The notes below the pieces were generated by a model that saw only the letters and a list, made by a program, of their open reading frames with translations, made no database searches and had not been told where the DNA came from. Made by a program: the position numbers and the translations under genes. A DNA stretch of 19,312 nt from Candidatus Parvarchaeota archaeon (GTDB lineage: Archaea > Micrarchaeota > Micrarchaeia > Anstonellales > VGKX01): the NCBI GenBank assembly GCA_016866895.1, contig VGKX01000005.1:1-19312 (forward strand), written 5' to 3'. Positions 8,189 through 14,704 of the stretch are shown in pieces (position 1 is the first letter of the stretch; the number at the start of each line of letters is the position of its first letter).

Positions 8189-8542
8189 ATGAGACTTAAA
8201 AGAAAGTGGATAGCGTACTATTTTTCCCGCAGGGAAAGGTTGATTCACAAGCTTCGTGAAATAAGGTTTTGGTGGAACAACGTATACCATTGGCCAATGC
8301 GCATAGAAAACGTATTCTCAAGATACAGGTTTACGAAGCTTGATGTGAACTATAATAGATTGTTTCCCGACGAAGCTGGAAACGGCATGGAACACAGGAA
8401 CAGAGTGGAGGAGAGAAAGAAAAAAGAGGATATGTTTTTTTCAATTTACTACAGGCTCAACAGGCCGGTTTTGGCAACAGCAACGTCCTTAAGCGCTTTT
8501 TTTGATTTTCATAGCCACAGCCCCAAGCAATGCCTTGCTTGA
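8189..8542 (+). CDS. Hypothetical basic protein
   Basis: This 117-residue protein is one I do not recognise. It begins MRLKRKWIAYYFSRRERL and is rich in Arg, Lys and aromatic residues in its first half. A charged stretch (NRVEERKKKED) precedes a more hydrophobic C-terminal part. No signal peptide, cysteine pair or catalytic motif is evident. It is supported by a TATA-like element placed 25 bp before the ATG, by lying in an otherwise empty stretch, and by ending 22 bp short of the convergent permease gene. It could bind nucleic acid or a membrane surface, but that is only a guess from composition. Confidence 0.55.
   Translation: MRLKRKWIAYYFSRRERLIHKLREIRFWWNNVYHWPMRIENVFSRYRFTKLDVNYNRLFPDEAGNGMEHRNRVEERKKKEDMFFSIYYRLNRPVLATATSLSAFFDFHSHSPKQCLA
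8524..8541. repeat. Hairpin between convergent genes
   Basis: CAAGCAA and TTGCTTG form a perfect 7-bp stem with a TGCC loop, covering the last codons of the 8189 gene just before the end of the convergent permease gene. No T tract follows on either strand, so a terminator role is uncertain. Confidence 0.4.
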
Positions 8543-8564
8543 CTGGAAAAGCCCCATAATTTGC

Positions 8565-9314
8565 TTAGGGCATAAAAAGAAGTTTTGCAAGCAAAAGCGT
8601 GACTGCCGCATACAGCAGCCGCTCAACCCACTTGTCGCCTTTTTTTATCGCAATTCGGGTGCCGGTATATGCCCCAAGCACGCCTCCCGCGACCATTGGG
8701 ACCAAAAGCACGAAATCCACCGAGCCACTAAGAATGAAAATTCCAGACGAAAGGGCCGAGGAGGGAATCGTATAGGCAAGGTCGGCAGCGGCAGCCTCAA
8801 GCATGCCCATGCCTAGAATAGACGTGAGAAGTATGCGCCCTATAATCCCCCCTCCACCTCCGACAACGCCTTCATAAAATCCAACAAGGAATATGACTAA
8901 GGCTATCAGATGGAGTTTTTTGCCTTGGAATTTGCTTAACCTTATACCGCCGACTTTGAGCGCAAGAATGAGTATTAGGACACAGGATACAAAAGTAACG
9001 ACAGTATAACGAAGCAAGTCGGCAGGCAAATTAAGCACAAAAAACGAGCCGGCTGCCGCCCCGGCCATTTTTACCAAGGCAAGTGAAATGACAAGTTTGA
9101 CGTCAATATTTACTTTCTTTCGAAGATAGTTGGCAAGGCCTGTTGCGCAGAACACCACAACATAAAGCCTGTTAGTGCCTATGACTGAAAGAATGGGAAA
9201 CCCCAGAACAGATAAGGCCGGCACTGTGATTAACCCGCCCCCGCCCACCATGACATCTATAAACGCGGCGACAAACGCCACTGCAAAAACAGCAGTGCCA
9301 ACAAGCAAATCCAT
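8565..9314 (-). CDS. TauE/SafE family permease
   Basis: This is a multi-pass membrane protein of 249 residues, the usual size for TauE/SafE proteins, which export sulfite or organosulfonates or move related anions. The two-fold repeat is visible in two glycine-rich motifs, VMVGGGGLITVPAL in the first half and GVVGGGGGIIGRI in the second, each with neighbouring hydrophobic helices. The ATG at 9314 is preferred over the longer TTG start at 9335; it lies 10 nt after the stop of the redoxin gene, so the two are almost certainly cotranscribed. The substrate cannot be told from sequence. The redoxin neighbour would fit a sulfur or thiol-related role, but that is inference. Confidence 0.9.
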   Translation of the reverse strand: MDLLVGTAVFAVAFVAAFIDVMVGGGGLITVPALSVLGFPILSVIGTNRLYVVVFCATGLANYLRKKVNIDVKLVISLALVKMAGAAAGSFFVLNLPADLLRYTVVTFVSCVLILILALKVGGIRLSKFQGKKLHLIALVIFLVGFYEGVVGGGGGIIGRILLTSILGMGMLEAAAADLAYTIPSSALSSGIFILSGSVDFVLLVPMVAGGVLGAYTGTRIAIKKGDKWVERLLYAAVTLLLAKLLFMP

Positions 9315-9324
9315 AATATGCGCC

Positions 9325-9888
9325 TTAGCCTTCAACCCATTTTATTGAACAGCCCCTGCTTGGCAAAAACTGAAACTCGGGGTTTTTTCCTGCAAGGACG
9401 GCCTCAATAGCTTCCTGCATCTCGTGTGTTGCGGGAATTGCGCCAGGATTCAGAGCATCATCAAACCTGCCGTGGTATGCAAGAATGAATTTTTCATCTT
9501 TTGCTGCAAACAGGAACGGGTCGGGGGTGCACACGGCCCCGTAGTCCCTGGCAACTCCCTGCGTTCCATCGAACAGGTAGTCAAAGGCAAAATTGTTTTG
9601 ACTGGCGACTTTTTTCATATTCTCAAAGCTGTCATCAGGGTAATCTGGATTATTGTTTGGGTTTATCCCAACAAATGCCAGACCGCTGCCCCGGTAATTA
9701 TTTGCAATGGAATTCATTGTGGCAAATTTTGCCTGGACATACGGGCAGTGGTTGCACATGAAAACAACAAGAAGCGCCACTGCGCCCCGATAGCCATTAG
9801 TGGTGTGCTGTTTTCCGTCAACGCCAAGCAAGTCAAAACCTGGCGCAACATCCCCTATTTTTAATTTTTGTTTAGATTCAAGCAGCAC
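9325..9888 (-). CDS. Thioredoxin-fold redoxin (PRX_like1 type)
   Basis: This cytosolic thiol-disulfide protein has 187 residues. The active-site motif CNHCPYV has cysteines at about 45 and 48 and follows a redoxin-type opening (KIGDVAPGFDLLGVDGK). It also has the CTPDPFLF segment and the C-terminal GCSIKW that I associate with the PRX_like1 group of the AhpC/TSA-thioredoxin superfamily. No signal peptide is present. The start is a GTG at 9888, 32 bp after the YjbQ stop. It is the middle gene of a three-gene operon, ahead of the TauE/SafE permease. The exact electron donor and substrate are unknown. Confidence 0.85.
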   Translation of the reverse strand: MLLESKQKLKIGDVAPGFDLLGVDGKQHTTNGYRGAVALLVVFMCNHCPYVQAKFATMNSIANNYRGSGLAFVGINPNNNPDYPDDSFENMKKVASQNNFAFDYLFDGTQGVARDYGAVCTPDPFLFAAKDEKFILAYHGRFDDALNPGAIPATHEMQEAIEAVLAGKNPEFQFLPSRGCSIKWVEG

Positions 9889-9920
9889 AATAGCACGCCC
9901 GTTATTCTAACCCCGCCCGC

Positions 9921-10334
9921 CTACTCTCCAAAAACCTTGACAATGACCCTCTTTTTTCTCCTGCCGTCAAACTCCCCATAAAAAATGTGCTCCCAGGGCC
10001 CCAAATCAAGCTTGCCTGAAGTGATTGGGACTAGGACTTGGTGGCCCAAGACTGACCTTTTGAGATGTGCATCTGCGTTTGTTTCACCTGTCAGGTGGTG
10101 CTTGTAGTCTGGCTTGGAGGGGGCAATCTCCTCAAGCCATTTCATCAAATCCTCCCAAAGGCCTTGCTCGTAATCATTCACAAAAACAGATGAGGTTATG
10201 TGCATTGCAGATACTAGGGCAAATCCCTCTTTTATTCCCGACTCCTTGGCAATGCTTTCAATCTGGGAGTGTATTGAAACTATCTCCTTATCTTTTTTCG
10301 TTTCCATCCACAAGTATTTTGTGAGTACTTTCAT
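9921..10334 (-). CDS. yjbQ: YjbQ / UPF0047 family protein
   Basis: This compact 137-residue protein belongs to the YjbQ/UPF0047 family, some members of which have weak thiamine-phosphate synthase activity; the physiological role is unclear. Family landmarks visible are AMHITSSVFVNDYE, GETNADAHLKRSVLG, and LDLGPWEHIFYGEFDGRRKKR near the C-terminus. The ATG at 10334 is chosen over longer in-frame starts (to 10376) because the protein then matches the family length and because an A/T box is centred 26 bp away, implying a leaderless mRNA. ATG 10340 is the main alternative. It heads the operon with the redoxin and the permease. Confidence 0.9.
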   Translation of the reverse strand: MKVLTKYLWMETKKDKEIVSIHSQIESIAKESGIKEGFALVSAMHITSSVFVNDYEQGLWEDLMKWLEEIAPSKPDYKHHLTGETNADAHLKRSVLGHQVLVPITSGKLDLGPWEHIFYGEFDGRRKKRVIVKVFGE

Positions 10335-10354
10335 GAGCATAATCTTACTGCAAC

Positions 10355-10364
10355 CATAAATAAA
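10355..10364. promoter_or_regulatory. Shared TATA-like box of divergent yjbQ and EamA genes
   Basis: CATAAATAAAG is the only A/T-rich box in the 51-bp gap. Its centre (about 10360) is 26 bp from the ATG at 10334 on the minus strand and 26 bp from the ATG at 10386 on the plus strand. Both genes would be leaderless and would compete for the same site. Confidence 0.55.
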
Positions 10365-10385
10365 GCTTGTGGGCATTAAGTTACC

Positions 10386-11243
10386 ATGGATGAACCAAAA
10401 ATTCAGAACATAAAATGGACAGGGCTGCTGCTGCTTGCATGTGTAATCTGGGGGTCTACATTTTCACTTGTTAAAGACACTCTGTCCTATGTTGACACAA
10501 CGGCAAATCTTGCAATTAGATACGCCATATCAACATTGGCATTTGGGGCTTACGTATTTTTCCAAAAAAACAAGGTTGGCAAAAGTGAGATTAAGCACGG
10601 CACAGTATTGGGGATTATACTTTTCTTTAGCATGTGGACCCAAACCTGGGGGCTAAATTTCACAACAGCCACAAACAGCGCATTTGTTACGGGGCTATAT
10701 GTAATCCTGGTTCCTGTTTTCAGCACTGTTTTTCTAAAAAAATTTCCAGAAACCAAAATTATTGCAGCCATCTTGCTTGCAGTTGGAGGGCTTACCTTGC
10801 TTACAAATTTTTCAGGCAGCATGAATATTGGCGACATGGTGACACTTCTTACTGCTGCAGGTTTTGCCATCCATATTCTGTACACAGGCATTGCTGTCAA
10901 AAAATGCGGCATGGAGGGGATGGTTCTTGCCCAGATAGCATGCACTGCTGTATTGAGCATTGCAGCCATGTTGATTGCTGGAAAAGTGCCCCAATCAATG
11001 CCGCTTGTTACGCTTGCCAGCTTGGCATTTCTTGGGATATTTGCCACAGTTATTGCACTTATCATTCAGACTAGCGCCCAAAAATTTATAGAGCCGACAA
11101 AGGTTGCCCTTATATTTGCAACTGAGCCGCTGTTTGCTGCCTTTTTTGCCTTCTTGCTGCTGGGGGAAAAAATGGCTATGCTGCAGTGGCTTGGCGGCGT
11201 ATTGATAATTGCAGCAATGCTCTTGCCTGAACGCAAAAACTAG
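10386..11243 (+). CDS. EamA/DMT-superfamily transporter
   Basis: This integral membrane protein has 285 residues and about ten hydrophobic helices, the standard size and layout for the drug/metabolite transporter superfamily. The N-terminal repeat begins LLLLACVIWGSTFSLVKDTL. The second repeat ends with the characteristic EPLFAAFFAFLLLGEKM and a short positively charged tail (PERKN). Members export amino acids, nucleotides or metabolites; the substrate cannot be assigned. The start has no ribosome binding site and fits a leaderless transcript. It is divergent from yjbQ and convergent with the 47-residue basic protein, 21 bp apart. Confidence 0.92.
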   Translation: MDEPKIQNIKWTGLLLLACVIWGSTFSLVKDTLSYVDTTANLAIRYAISTLAFGAYVFFQKNKVGKSEIKHGTVLGIILFFSMWTQTWGLNFTTATNSAFVTGLYVILVPVFSTVFLKKFPETKIIAAILLAVGGLTLLTNFSGSMNIGDMVTLLTAAGFAIHILYTGIAVKKCGMEGMVLAQIACTAVLSIAAMLIAGKVPQSMPLVTLASLAFLGIFATVIALIIQTSAQKFIEPTKVALIFATEPLFAAFFAFLLLGEKMAMLQWLGGVLIIAAMLLPERKN

Positions 11244-11264
11244 GGCATAAGATAAAAAGAGAAC

Positions 11265-11408
11265 TCACTTCTTTCTTGTCTTCCGTGATTTTGCAAGGCG
11301 CATTAGTTTTTTAACTTTGGATTGCTTTCCCTTGCTGCTCGGGCTTCGCCCTATCCGTCTTTTGGTTTTTGTCATTGAAGTTTTTTTTCTTAAGCGTGTT
11401 TTTGCCAT
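11265..11408 (-). CDS. Small, extremely basic protein (47 aa)
   Basis: This short gene encodes 47 residues starting MAKTRLRKKTSMTKTKRR. By my count 14 are Lys and 8 Arg, with no Asp or Glu. That makes it a likely RNA- or DNA-binding or ribosome-associated peptide, although I do not recognise it as a known ribosomal protein (it does not look like eL39, eL41 or eS30). The gene is supported by an excellent ribosome binding site, AAGGTGATT at 11412-11420, four nt from the ATG, and by a TATA-like box at 11466-11474 giving a leader of about 36 nt. It lies immediately downstream of the structured RNA locus on the same strand. Confidence 0.72.
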   Translation of the reverse strand: MAKTRLRKKTSMTKTKRRIGRSPSSKGKQSKVKKLMRLAKSRKTRKK

Positions 11409-11465
11409 TGTAATCACCTTAGGTGCATTGAAAAGCATGAATAGCGGATAGTTGAACTTGAAGAA

Positions 11466-11474
11466 AAATAAATA
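11466..11474 (-). promoter_or_regulatory. TATA-like box of the 47-aa gene; T-rich end of upstream RNA
   Basis: The minus strand reads AACTATTTATTTTTC. It is correctly placed as a promoter for the 47-residue gene and, starting only a few bases after the closing helix of the 11477-11734 RNA, could also act as its T-rich terminator. Confidence 0.45.
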
Positions 11475-11476
11475 GT

Positions 11477-11734
11477 TGCTGGCCGAATTTGGACCCGGTG
11501 AAGGAGTGCCCCAAACTGGATTCCCGACGTCAGTCTTAACCTGCCGGAAGCTTTAGAGGTTATCTCCTACGCGCTGCCGCCAAACGCTTAATGGACGCAG
11601 GTTCCACGCACGCGAGTTATAGTCCATTCGCCACATTTATGGTAGAACGTCCAACAGAGGCTACAGCAGTCACATCCTTTCCAGGACAACCGAATTGTCC
11701 AAGATTGCAATCCAACGATCGCAAACAGCCAGCA
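11477..11734 (-). ncRNA. Structured non-coding RNA, family unidentified
   Basis: No convincing reading frame exists here. The ends pair with each other: 5' TGCTGGCTG (11734-11726) with 3' CGGCCAGCA (11485-11477), 9 bp including one G-U. Inside are a second long-range helix (TTGGAT with GTCCAA), a perfect hairpin GGACAA-TTCGG-TTGTCC (11683-11699) and a 7-bp helix AATGGAC/GTCCATT. A TATA-like box TTTAAATAC at 11754-11762 is centred 24-25 bp before the 5' end of the closing helix, and a T-rich stretch follows the 3' end. RNase P RNA and SRP RNA also have paired ends, but I could not find the RNase P core (GAGGAAAGTCC, ACAGAA) or the SRP helix 8 loop. The call as an RNA gene is inferred; the identity is open. 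Confidence 0.6.
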
Positions 11735-11753
11735 TAGTGATATTCAGCAAAGT

Positions 11754-11762
11754 GTATTTAAA
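11754..11762 (-). promoter_or_regulatory. TATA-like box of the structured RNA
   Basis: TTTAAATAC on the minus strand, with a purine-containing AAGG just upstream as a possible BRE, predicts a start near 11733, exactly the 5' base of the closing helix. Confidence 0.5.
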
Positions 11763-11793
11763 CCTTGCTGCATAGTATAAATGAATTACCATC

Positions 11794-13044
11794 TTAAGCA
11801 ACAAATCCCAAATTGCTTAAAAAATCATGGATTATCTCCCCGTACATTGAAAGACTCCGGAGGTACACAAATTCCGTGTTTCCATGGTAATCTCCGCCTT
11901 TAGGCCCAAAAACCACTGAAACTATTCCTTTTTCGCTTGTCCATTTCATATCCGATGAGCCAGATTCGTAGCGAAGATTGCACTTTAGCCCAGTCCTTTT
12001 CTCAGCCATAGAAGCAAGTGTTCCGATGTATTCCTGTCCGGCAGCATCCAGTGGAATATTCACAAGAGGGGGATGGCGCTTTTCTACATTTGCCTTAAAC
12101 GAATAAGATTGGCCTAGAAGACTTGTGTAATGTAAGATTTTGTCAACAGTCCCAGGGTCGGTGTAACGGATATCTAGAAATATTTCTGCCTCCCCTGGAA
12201 CTGTGTTTTTTGAGTTTCCAAGATTTCTAAACTGCGTTGCGATAACTGATGGATTCCAAGGATCATCCTTAGAAGCCAGGTTGAATTCATTCTTGATAAA
12301 TGAGTACAGGCTATATGCTGCCTCAATTGCATTGTTACCAAGATAAGGTCTTGAAGCGTGGCTAGGCTTGCCTGACACCAGCATGGATAGCCAAATCAAG
12401 CCTTTGTGCCCAACAGTTATGTCAAGCCCAGCATCATTATCAGACTGATTTGGCTCTGCGGATATTGCAAATTTAAAATTGTATCCCGCGTCTTCAAGCA
12501 AAAACTTAGTCCCGTTTTCACCGCCTGTTTCCTCATCAGATACGATAAACAAGGCGGCGTCTGGTTTTTTACTTGAAAATGAAAGTTCCCGGAAGACAGA
12601 TAGAAGGGCTGCGACTCCGCCTTTGGCGTCTACGGCTCCTCTACCAAATAGCTTGTCGTCCTTTTCTACTGCAACGAATTGACCTGGTTCAGCAGAAACA
12701 ACGTCAATGTGTCCATGAAGAAGCACTTTGAATTCTTTTTTGTCCTCGAACGATATTACAGTTGACTGTTTCCCTCCATGTTCGAATTCTTTTATTATCA
12801 CCGGGCAGCCAGCAAAATAGTCCTTAATGTACTGGAGGCAATCCCCTATTTCTTTTTTATTGCCTCCGCATGAGGGGAATTCAACAAGCTCACGTGTCAA
12901 TGACGATATTTCACCAAACTTGACGGAGAAGCCCCGATTTTCCTTTAAAGCATAAAATGGTGATCTGGAGCTCTTGTTTTTCTTTGTTTGCTCGACTTGA
13001 ACTATACTAGTGACCCGTTCAACAAATGTTTCTAGATAAATCAC
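11794..13044 (-). CDS. M20 family metallopeptidase (ArgE/DapE/Acy1 type)
   Basis: This predicted di-zinc deacylase or carboxypeptidase has 416 residues. Metal and catalytic residues are in order: HGHIDVV (H112, D114), bridging D139 in GRGAVDAKGG, the catalytic pair E171/E172 in DEETGG, E197 in SAEPNQ, and H387 in GGDYHGN. The dimerisation domain lies between, with the GKPSHASRP segment. Family resemblance begins near residue 48 (SLTRELVEFPS), so the first 40 residues are an atypical basic extension. The GTG at 13044 is nevertheless the only plausible start in frame, and a TATA-like box at 13073-13083 fits a very short leader. The substrate (acyl-ornithine, succinyl-diaminopimelate, dipeptide or other) cannot be told. 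Confidence 0.9.
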   Translation of the reverse strand: MIYLETFVERVTSIVQVEQTKKNKSSRSPFYALKENRGFSVKFGEISSLTRELVEFPSCGGNKKEIGDCLQYIKDYFAGCPVIIKEFEHGGKQSTVISFEDKKEFKVLLHGHIDVVSAEPGQFVAVEKDDKLFGRGAVDAKGGVAALLSVFRELSFSSKKPDAALFIVSDEETGGENGTKFLLEDAGYNFKFAISAEPNQSDNDAGLDITVGHKGLIWLSMLVSGKPSHASRPYLGNNAIEAAYSLYSFIKNEFNLASKDDPWNPSVIATQFRNLGNSKNTVPGEAEIFLDIRYTDPGTVDKILHYTSLLGQSYSFKANVEKRHPPLVNIPLDAAGQEYIGTLASMAEKRTGLKCNLRYESGSSDMKWTSEKGIVSVVFGPKGGDYHGNTEFVYLRSLSMYGEIIHDFLSNLGFVA

Positions 13045-13072
13045 CCATCCAAATACAATTTAGGTATCAAGT

Positions 13073-13083
13073 CTTATTATAAT
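13073..13083 (-). promoter_or_regulatory. TATA-like box of the M20 peptidase gene
   Basis: The minus strand reads AAGTATTATAATAAG, placing transcription near 13051, only about 7 nt before the GTG start. Confidence 0.45.
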
Positions 13084-13140
13084 ACTTATTGCTTTTTTTA
13101 TTCTTACAAGAATATTTATATTTTTTTGGCCTTGCAATTT

Positions 13141-13151
13141 TATTAATAAAT
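13141..13151 (+). promoter_or_regulatory. TATA-like box of tRNA-Pro
   Basis: TATTAATAAAT is centred about 33 bp before the tRNA 5' end, allowing a leader of a few nucleotides. Confidence 0.4.
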
Positions 13152-13179
13152 ACTGCCTTGATAATTTACAAGCGCATTT

Positions 13180-13302
13180 GGGGCTGTGGGCTAACCTGGT
13201 ATGCTGCCAGGTTCGGGAAAACCTTTTCCGTCTTCAGGGAAATTTACTTGCGGAAAAGTTTAGGAAAACCTGGTGATCTGAGTTCAAATCTCAGCAGCCC
13301 CA
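13180..13302 (+). tRNA. tRNA-Pro (anticodon CGG) with intron
   Basis: The acceptor stem GGGGCTG pairs with CAGCCCC, with discriminator A at 13302 and no encoded CCA. The T arm is CTGAG-TTCAAAT-CTCAG. The anticodon stem CCAGG/CCTGG holds the loop TTCGGG|A, giving CGG after removal of a 50-nt intron (about 13218-13267), and the mature tRNA is 73 nt. The intron contains a perfect inner helix CTTTTCCG (13223-13230) with CGGAAAAG (13251-13258). The exact splice point is ambiguous by a few bases because both junctions lie in runs of A. Confidence 0.92.
13218..13267 (+). other. tRNA-Pro intron, about 50 nt
   Basis: It lies at the canonical position after nucleotide 37. The 8-bp helix CTTTTCCG/CGGAAAAG forms its core. 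The central helix of the bulge-helix-bulge is weaker than in tRNA-Arg (TTC with GAA or AGGA). Confidence 0.8.
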
Positions 13303-13525
13303 CTGCCATATGGGGAACTGTGCATTTCAGATGCTCCCCCTGAGGCTTTCACCCCCTAAAGTTAAACACAAGCAACGAAAACGACTGCCATATGGGGAAC
13401 TGTGCATTTCAGATGCTCCCCTTGAGGCTTTCAACCCAACCATAAGGGGAACGAAGCAATTCAAGTGCTCCCCTTGAGGTTTTCATCCCCTTTAGTTTTT
13501 CACCAGCAACGAACGACTGCCATAT
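13302..13525 (+). repeat. Degenerate tandem repeat with three conserved hairpins
   Basis: The module begins at the last base of tRNA-Pro with ACTGCCATATG, repeated at 13384 and again, truncated, at 13516. Copies 1 and 2 are nearly identical for about 49 nt. Each of three copies holds a 28-nt hairpin, at 13312-13339, 13394-13421 and 13446-13473: outer stem GGGGA/TCCCC, a 5-nt bulge, inner stem GCA(T)/(A)TGC. The third copy differs in the bulge and loop but keeps the main pairings. (C/T)TGAGG follows each hairpin, and AGCAACGAA recurs at about 13371 and 13505. Hairpin spacing is 82 and then 52 nt. It is not a CRISPR array. Together with the short sequence to 13563, this is what the gene-free stretch after the tRNA holds. 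Confidence 0.8.
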
Positions 13526-13563
13526 GAGAGAAATGTTAAACGAGGGCAATAAACTGGGATAAA

Positions 13564-13803
13564 ATGGCGCAAGAAAAAAAACAGCCCCTGCTAATTGAGA
13601 TGGAGCTCAGCCACAACTGCGAAAGCCTGGACAACTGCATGTTCTGCTTTAACACAAAAAGCAAGAGGTACGCAATTGCAAATAAAGAAGTGGGGCGGGA
13701 AGCGTATATGAAGATAAAAAAATTATTCTTGGATGAAATAGGGGAAAAGCTTGAAAAAAACAAGGATTTGAAAACAAGCATCTATACGATTGGTTGCAGG
13801 TAA
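13564..13803 (+). pseudogene. Short radical SAM-like N-terminal ORF, probably truncated
   Basis: The 79-residue reading frame starts MAQEKKQPLLIEMELSHNCE. A cluster of three cysteines (NCESLDNCMFCFN) follows a short strand, resembling the iron-sulfur cluster motif at the start of radical SAM proteins, though the first spacing (C-x5-C-x2-C) is longer than the usual C-x3-C-x2-C. The ORF stops about 50 residues later, at SIYTIGCR, near where a radical SAM domain would normally reach its GGEP motif. I found no GGEP in any frame downstream before the convergent lipoprotein gene. It may be a remnant or a genuine small metal-binding protein. It lies directly after the repeat cluster beside tRNA-Pro, which would fit insertion or rearrangement debris. 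Confidence 0.4.
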
Positions 13804-13847
13804 ATGCGCACAGAGTTTGCAAGGCAAGGGTATCTGCATCTGCCCCC

Positions 13848-13863
13848 ACCTTCGCAGGTTTTT
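13848..13863 (+). terminator. Possible hairpin plus T-tract terminator
   Basis: CACCTTCGCAGGTTTTT contains a 4-bp stem ACCT/AGGT with a TCGC loop followed by five T, about 45 bp after the short ORF. The stem is weak. Confidence 0.3.
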
Positions 13864-13871
13864 CCCCAAAC

Positions 13872-14606
13872 CTACTTTTTTGGGAGCTCTTGGGGCAGTG
13901 CCGGGAGCTCAAAATCGGAATCTGAGACACGTAGATTGTATTGCTTTGCAACAAGTTTGAGCGTCCTGTATGAGCCAGAGCTTGGAGCGACAATTGATAT
14001 GTATAGTGGTATTCCTTCCATTGTCCTGCATGTTTTTGATTCTGACAAATAGGTCAAATCCTGGAATTTGTAGCATTTTGTTTTGGCTCCAAGCATCACT
14101 TCGGTGCCTTCATAAGTGACTTTATATTCTCCAGGATTGTTTTCAACATCATTCTCAAATGCCTTTATTGCTTCAACAGTGCCCGATTTTTGCCTGTAGC
14201 ACACCCACTTGCTTCTCTGGCTTATACAGACATACGCATCGTTGCTGATTAAATACGAGCGCAGCTCGATATTTTTTGACATCATATCGGTGCGAATTTT
14301 ATCAGCGCCCTTTGTGTATATGACAATGCTTGCATTGGAGGACTCGACGCCATTAGGCATGTCGCTGTCGCTAATTTCATATTCCACCCTTGCCTCTGCA
14401 GTGTTGCCTCTTTTTATAAGTGACATGGACTCGTCAAAAGCGGCAGATTTTTTCTCGTTTTCCAATGAGGGTTGGGTGTTGTCTTTCTCTGGCTTGCCTG
14501 CTTTTCCATCTGGCTGGATGACTGTGGAGCAGCCAAATAACAGCAGGGCTATCATCAATGCCGCAATCACAGTATGCAAATTTCTGTTTCTCATCCAGAT
14601 CATCAT
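13872..14606 (-). CDS. Predicted membrane-anchored lipoprotein, unknown function
   Basis: The protein has 244 residues with a short basic N-terminus, a hydrophobic helix (about 12-24) and a lipobox LLFGCST that would lipidate Cys26, so it should be tethered outside the membrane. A Pro/Glu/Lys/Asn linker follows, then a folded domain from about residue 60. Four further cysteines (AYVCISQRSKWVCY, TKCYKF, KTCRT) could form disulfides. The pattern of short strands (DKIRTDMMSKNIELRSYLI, DAYVCIS) recalls LolA-like lipoprotein folds, but I do not recognise a family. The start at 14606 is supported by a TATA-like box centred 25 bp upstream; ATG 14603 is equally possible. Confidence 0.78.
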   Translation of the reverse strand: MMIWMRNRNLHTVIAALMIALLLFGCSTVIQPDGKAGKPEKDNTQPSLENEKKSAAFDESMSLIKRGNTAEARVEYEISDSDMPNGVESSNASIVIYTKGADKIRTDMMSKNIELRSYLISNDAYVCISQRSKWVCYRQKSGTVEAIKAFENDVENNPGEYKVTYEGTEVMLGAKTKCYKFQDLTYLSESKTCRTMEGIPLYISIVAPSSGSYRTLKLVAKQYNLRVSDSDFELPALPQELPKK

Positions 14607-14624
14607 AAAAAATCAGTTTTCCTT

Positions 14625-14638
14625 GTATATTAATATTT
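14625..14638 (-). promoter_or_regulatory. TATA-like box of the lipoprotein gene
   Basis: AAATATTAATATAC on the minus strand is centred 25 bp before the ATG at 14606, indicating a leaderless mRNA. Confidence 0.5.
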
Positions 14639-14704
14639 GCTTGGACCGTACTGACGCGAGTCGGTTAATTGTTGTTGCCGAAGTATTGATTATTGCAGGA
14701 TATT

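Noticed and set aside
11477..11734. RNase P RNA, SRP RNA or a tRNA with a giant intron
   Set aside because: The paired ends fit RNase P or SRP RNA, and a segment near the 3' end (CCGGG-TCCAAAT-TTCGG region) mimics a T arm. But the RNase P core boxes, the SRP helix 8 loop and a credible D arm are missing, so no family was assigned.
13302..13525. CRISPR array
   Set aside because: Only three uneven copies, the repeat itself varies, the intervening sequences are partly similar, and no cas gene is nearby.
13804..14052. 82-codon plus-strand ORF after the radical SAM-like fragment
   Set aside because: It is mostly antisense to the C-terminus of the lipoprotein gene, has no ribosome binding site and shows no continuation of a radical SAM domain.
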